From Phenylobacterium sp. (GTDB taxonomy: Bacteria; Pseudomonadota; Alphaproteobacteria; Caulobacterales; Caulobacteraceae): a stretch of 62,440 nucleotides of DNA. Shown one piece after another: positions 60,133 through 62,440 of the stretch. The stretch covers positions 1 through 62,440 of the forward strand of contig NZ_JAUYOJ010000149.1 in assembly GCF_030697925.1 (NCBI RefSeq), written 5' to 3'. Position 1 is the first letter of the stretch. Every line of letters starts with the position of its first letter. The notes under the pieces are model-generated. The model was not told where the DNA came from. It ran no database searches and saw nothing but the letters and a program-made list of their open reading frames with translations. The position numbers were made by a program, and so were the translations under genes.

Positions 60133-60617
60133 GCCGCGATGAACCCCAAGGCGTCGCCGTTGTTGCAGTACCTCAGCCCGGTCGGCCGCGGGCCGTCCGG
60201 GAACACGTGGCCCTGGTGGCCCAGACAGCGGGCGCAGTGGTATTCGGTGCGCGGGAACCCGATCTTGTAGTCGGTCTTCTTGCCGAGCGCGCCCTTGATG
60301 GCGGTGTAGAAGCTGGGCCAGCCGGTGCCGCTGTCGTACTTCCATTCGGACTTGAACAGCGGCAGGGCGCAGCCGGCGCAGACATAGGTCCCGCGGCGCT
60401 TTTCCTTGTTGAACGGACTGGTTCCGGCCATCTCAGTCGCCTCGTGGCGCAGGACATTGTAGGCGCCGGGGTCGAGGCGCTTCTTCCACTCCGCGTCGGT
60501 GATCTTGCGCCACGGCGAGGCGGCGTAGGGGTCCGCCGCGGCGGCGAGGGCGAGGGCCGGCGCGACCGCAAACGCGACCGAGGAGCCCAGCAAGAAAGTG
60601 CGTCTATCAAGGGTCAT
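60129..60617 (-). CDS. msrB: Tat-exported peptide-methionine (R)-S-oxide reductase MsrB
   Basis: MsrB reduces the R form of methionine sulfoxide in proteins. The 162-residue product begins with a twin-arginine signal (LDRRTFLLGSSVAFAVAPAL; cleaved near AAAADP) and then the MsrB domain: YNVLRHEATEMAGTSPFN, zinc site CAGC and CARC, GTGWPSFY, GHVFPDGPRPTGLRYC, with the catalytic Cys in RYCNNGD. The zinc ligands explain Tat export of a folded protein. It repairs oxidised proteins in the periplasm. It converges on the HxlR gene; the Tat leader places it outside the cytoplasm, unlike most MsrB proteins. Confidence 0.92.
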   Translation of the reverse strand: MTLDRRTFLLGSSVAFAVAPALALAAAADPYAASPWRKITDAEWKKRLDPGAYNVLRHEATEMAGTSPFNKEKRRGTYVCAGCALPLFKSEWKYDSGTGWPSFYTAIKGALGKKTDYKIGFPRTEYHCARCLGHQGHVFPDGPRPTGLRYCNNGDALGFIAA

Positions 60618-60660
60618 GGCCTGTATACGGCGCGCCGCCGGTGACGGATGCAAGGCGTCG

Positions 60661-61098
60661 TCAGGCTTCCCAGGCATAGAGGGCGTCGGGGGTCTTTTCC
60701 TCGTTGTCGGCGCCGTCGGTCAGCCGCACGAGTTTGAAGCCGCGGGCCTCGTAGAACCGCCGGGCGCGGGCGTTCTGCTGGAAGGTCCAGAGCTGGCGCG
60801 GGGTCCCGTCCTCAAGCGCCTTGGCCAGCAGCCTGGGCCCGATCCCTAGGCCCTGGTGCTCTGGGTGGACATAGAGGTGCATGATCCAGCCGGGCTTGAA
60901 GGCGACATAGCCCGCGATCGCCTCCCCGGCCTCCGCCACCCAGGTCTCGCACTCAGGTAGCAGGCGCTCGCGGAAGAAGCACAGGTCCTCCTTCGGCGTA
61001 TGCAACTCCGGCAGGTAGGGCAGCGACACGCGCATGGTGAGCCGGTGCAGCCGGGCGATGTCGCCTGCGTCGGCGGCGCTCGCCCGGCGCAGGGTCAC
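60661..61098 (-). CDS. GNAT-family N-acetyltransferase
   Basis: This 145-residue protein has the GNAT fold: an N-terminal strand-helix (LRRASAADAGDIARLHRLTM), the acetyl-CoA motif A in LYVHPEHQGLGIGPRLLAKAL and motif B LWTFQQNARARRFYEARGFKLV. The substrate cannot be told; YVAFKPGWIMHLYVHP is typical of small-molecule or peptide acetyltransferases. Its start overlaps the argC stop by 4 nt (61095-61098), so it is translated with argC; that pairing does not by itself show an arginine role. Confidence 0.88.
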   Translation of the reverse strand: MTLRRASAADAGDIARLHRLTMRVSLPYLPELHTPKEDLCFFRERLLPECETWVAEAGEAIAGYVAFKPGWIMHLYVHPEHQGLGIGPRLLAKALEDGTPRQLWTFQQNARARRFYEARGFKLVRLTDGADNEEKTPDALYAWEA

Positions 61099-62072
61099 AG
61101 GCCCGCGGCCTCCGGTAGACCCAGCATCAGGTTGAGGTTCTGCACCGCCGCGCCCGAGGCGCCCTTGCCTAGATTGTCCAGCAGGGCGACCAGGCGAGCC
61201 TGGCCGGTCTCCGGATTGCCGAACACGTAGAGCTTCATCCTGTTGGTGCCGTTCAGGGCCTCGGGATCGAGCTGGGCGTTGAAGCCGCCGGCCCCGGCGC
61301 GGGCCTTCTGCAGGGCCTTGGTCTCCTCGTCGGAGGCCACCTCGACGAAGGCCTCCCGCCGATAGGCGCTTGCCAGGGCGTCGCGCAGGTCCTCGGGCTT
61401 GGGCTTGGACGGCAGGGCCCAGAGCTGCAGCGGCACCTCGACGATCATGCCCTGGGCGTAGCGGCCGACCGACGGGGCGAATAGCGGCGGATGGTCGAAG
61501 CCGCCATGGACCTGCATCTCAGGCACGTGCTTGTGCTGCAGGGTCAGGCCGTAGGTGCGGAAGGCGTCGTTGGTCCCCTCGGGCCCAGGCGCCTCGAATT
61601 CCTCGATCAGGCCCTTGCCGCCGCCGGAATAACCCGAGATGGCGTTGACCGTGATCGGCCAGTCGGCGGGGATCACCCCCTCCTCGACCAGGGGCCGGGT
61701 GAGCGCGATGAAGGCGGTGGGATAGCAGCCCGGATTGCTCACCCGCTTGGACCCGGCGATGGCGGCGCGCTGGTCCGGAGCCATCTCGGGGAAGCCGTAG
61801 GTCCAGCCCGAGGCCGTCCGGTAGGCCGTCGAGGCGTCGATCACCCGCACTGAATTGGAGGTGATCATGCCGACCGCCTCCTTCGACGCCGCGTCGGGCA
61901 GGCACAGGATCACCGCGTCGACGCCGTTCAGCAGCTCGGCGCGAGCGTCGGGGTCCTTGCGCTTGGCCGGATCGATCGAGACCACCTCGAGGTCGCTGCG
62001 GCCTGCCAGCCGGTCGCGGATTTGAAGGCCCGTGGTGCCGGCCTCGCCGTCGATGAAAACTGTGCTGGTCAT
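61095..62072 (-). CDS. argC: N-acetyl-gamma-glutamyl-phosphate reductase
   Basis: ArgC reduces N-acetylglutamyl phosphate to the semialdehyde in arginine synthesis, using NADPH. The 325-residue protein is the shorter type 2 form. It has the nucleotide loop IDGEAGTTGLQIRDRL, LCLPDAASKEAV, IDASTAYRT, the catalytic cysteine in VSNPGCYPTAFIAL and the NAISGYSGGGKGLIEE segment with HVPEMQVHGGF. The ATG at 62072 follows the family start. It lies 91 nt after rpsI on the same strand, with a hairpin in between that likely separates them. GNAT follows with a 4-nt overlap. Confidence 0.95.
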   Translation of the reverse strand: MTSTVFIDGEAGTTGLQIRDRLAGRSDLEVVSIDPAKRKDPDARAELLNGVDAVILCLPDAASKEAVGMITSNSVRVIDASTAYRTASGWTYGFPEMAPDQRAAIAGSKRVSNPGCYPTAFIALTRPLVEEGVIPADWPITVNAISGYSGGGKGLIEEFEAPGPEGTNDAFRTYGLTLQHKHVPEMQVHGGFDHPPLFAPSVGRYAQGMIVEVPLQLWALPSKPKPEDLRDALASAYRREAFVEVASDEETKALQKARAGAGGFNAQLDPEALNGTNRMKLYVFGNPETGQARLVALLDNLGKGASGAAVQNLNLMLGLPEAAGL

Positions 62073-62108
62073 GGTCGTGATCCTGAACTCGGAAGCCAGA
62101 TAGCAGAA

Positions 62109-62136
62109 GGGGCGCTTCGGTTTCCCGAAGCGCCCC
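62109..62136 (-). terminator. Intrinsic-terminator-like hairpin after rpsI
   Basis: Perfect 12-bp arms, GGGGCGCTTCGG (62109-62120) and CCGAAGCGCCCC (62125-62136), around a 4-nt loop, placed 27 nt after the rpsI stop. On the rpsI strand it is followed by CTTCT, a poor T tract. It is probably the ribosomal-operon terminator upstream of argC. Confidence 0.6.
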
Positions 62137-62163
62137 TCCAAACGCGAGTGCTCGCGCGCGGGT

Positions 62164-62440
62164 TTAGCGCTTCGAGAACTGGAAGCTGCGTCGGGCCTTG
62201 GCCTTGCCGTACTTCTTCCGCTCGACCACGCGGCTGTCGCGGGTCAGGAAGCCGTGCGGCTTGAGCACCGGGCGCAGGCCCGGCTCGTAATAGGTGAGCG
62301 CCTTGGACAGGCCGTGGCGGATCGCGCCGGCCTGGCCGGACAGGCCAGAGCCTTGCACCGAGACGATGACGTCGAACTGGCCTTCGCGATCGGTGACCTG
62401 GAAGGGCTGGGCGATCATCATGCGCAGCACGGGACGAGCG
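62164..62440 (-). CDS. rpsI: 30S ribosomal protein S9, C-terminal part
   Basis: About 91 codons are seen from the window edge to the stop. They give the S9 pattern: [35 protein letters not shown], the [24 protein letters not shown] tail in its parts [14 protein letters not shown] and SFQFSKR. The basic C-terminal tail reaches the ribosomal P site. The start and the usual partner rplM are beyond the right edge. The gene is the end of the rplM-rpsI operon, with a hairpin after it. Confidence 0.95.
   Translation of the reverse strand, partial: ARPVLRMMIAQPFQVTDREGQFDVIVSVQGSGLSGQAGAIRHGLSKALTYYEPGLRPVLKPHGFLTRDSRVVERKKYGKAKARRSFQFSKR

Overview
The window is GC-rich chromosomal DNA from an alphaproteobacterium, almost certainly a member of the Caulobacterales (Caulobacter/Phenylobacterium-like). 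The best taxonomic clue is a popA-type gene (24053-25381) whose GGDEF domain has lost its catalytic loop but kept the cyclic-di-GMP inhibitory-site motif; PopA belongs to the Caulobacter cell-cycle machinery. Supporting clues are the hom-glpX-recJ gene order, a two-domain cold-shock protein, an NDUFS4-type complex I gene lodged between tRNAs, a class I PHA synthase facing an aminotransferase, and heptose/KDO synthesis genes. I see no insertion sequence, prophage, CRISPR array or plasmid function. The region is a core genome with small uncharacterised operons mixed in.

Layout. 1-5600: the tmk start and rlpA (cell-envelope lipoprotein), tRNA-Ser(UGA), an NfeD/stomatin membrane pair, then a leftward five-gene operon (ArsR regulator, AHSA1-like protein, small membrane protein, two DUF1801 proteins). 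6080-12833: acyl-CoA synthetase, small unknowns, a solitary LpxA-like acyltransferase, a DUF6152/membrane pair, the coupled 16S rRNA modification genes rsmC-rsuA, and a PPOX-fold flavoprotein. 12893-23920: hybrid histidine kinase, a Tat-signal SDR, a rearranged CoA transferase, an MFS transporter, a TusA-like protein, a YihY protein, PstS behind a candidate Pho box, an AMACR-like racemase and an SDR. 24053-32457: popA and a CcdC-like membrane gene, then mfd, sdhE, a lipoprotein and recG (DNA repair). 32454-39422: quinone/enone-type oxidoreductase, DUF3089 protein, the kdsA-hldE-hldD LPS core operon, and cyclopropane-fatty-acid synthase. 39467-44965: a sulfur amino-acid cluster (cysK, sseA, an orphan AapJ-like binding protein, metC) and an M20 peptidase. 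45087-49403: a YghA-like SDR, a gene broken by an in-frame amber codon, tRNA-Arg, NDUFS4, tRNA-Pro, thioesterase, DUF192, cspD, tRNA-Glu. 49460-59000: the leftward alaC-hom-glpX-recJ operon opposite phaC and two exported or membrane-associated unknowns. 58975-62440: GST/HxlR divergent pair, Tat-exported MsrB, GNAT, argC and the end of rpsI.

The window is tightly packed. Of 13 convergent gene pairs, six overlap by exactly 4 nt and share their stop codons in CTAG, CTAA or TTAG, leaving no room for a terminator between them. Many same-strand neighbours also overlap by 1-11 nt, implying translational coupling. The observations most worth a second look are the popA homologue, the amber-interrupted gene, the tRNA-NDUFS4-tRNA unit, a DUF3089 protein whose nucleophile serine is glutamate, the ArsR/AHSA1/DUF1801 operon, and three palindromic or direct-repeat sites in divergent promoter regions.
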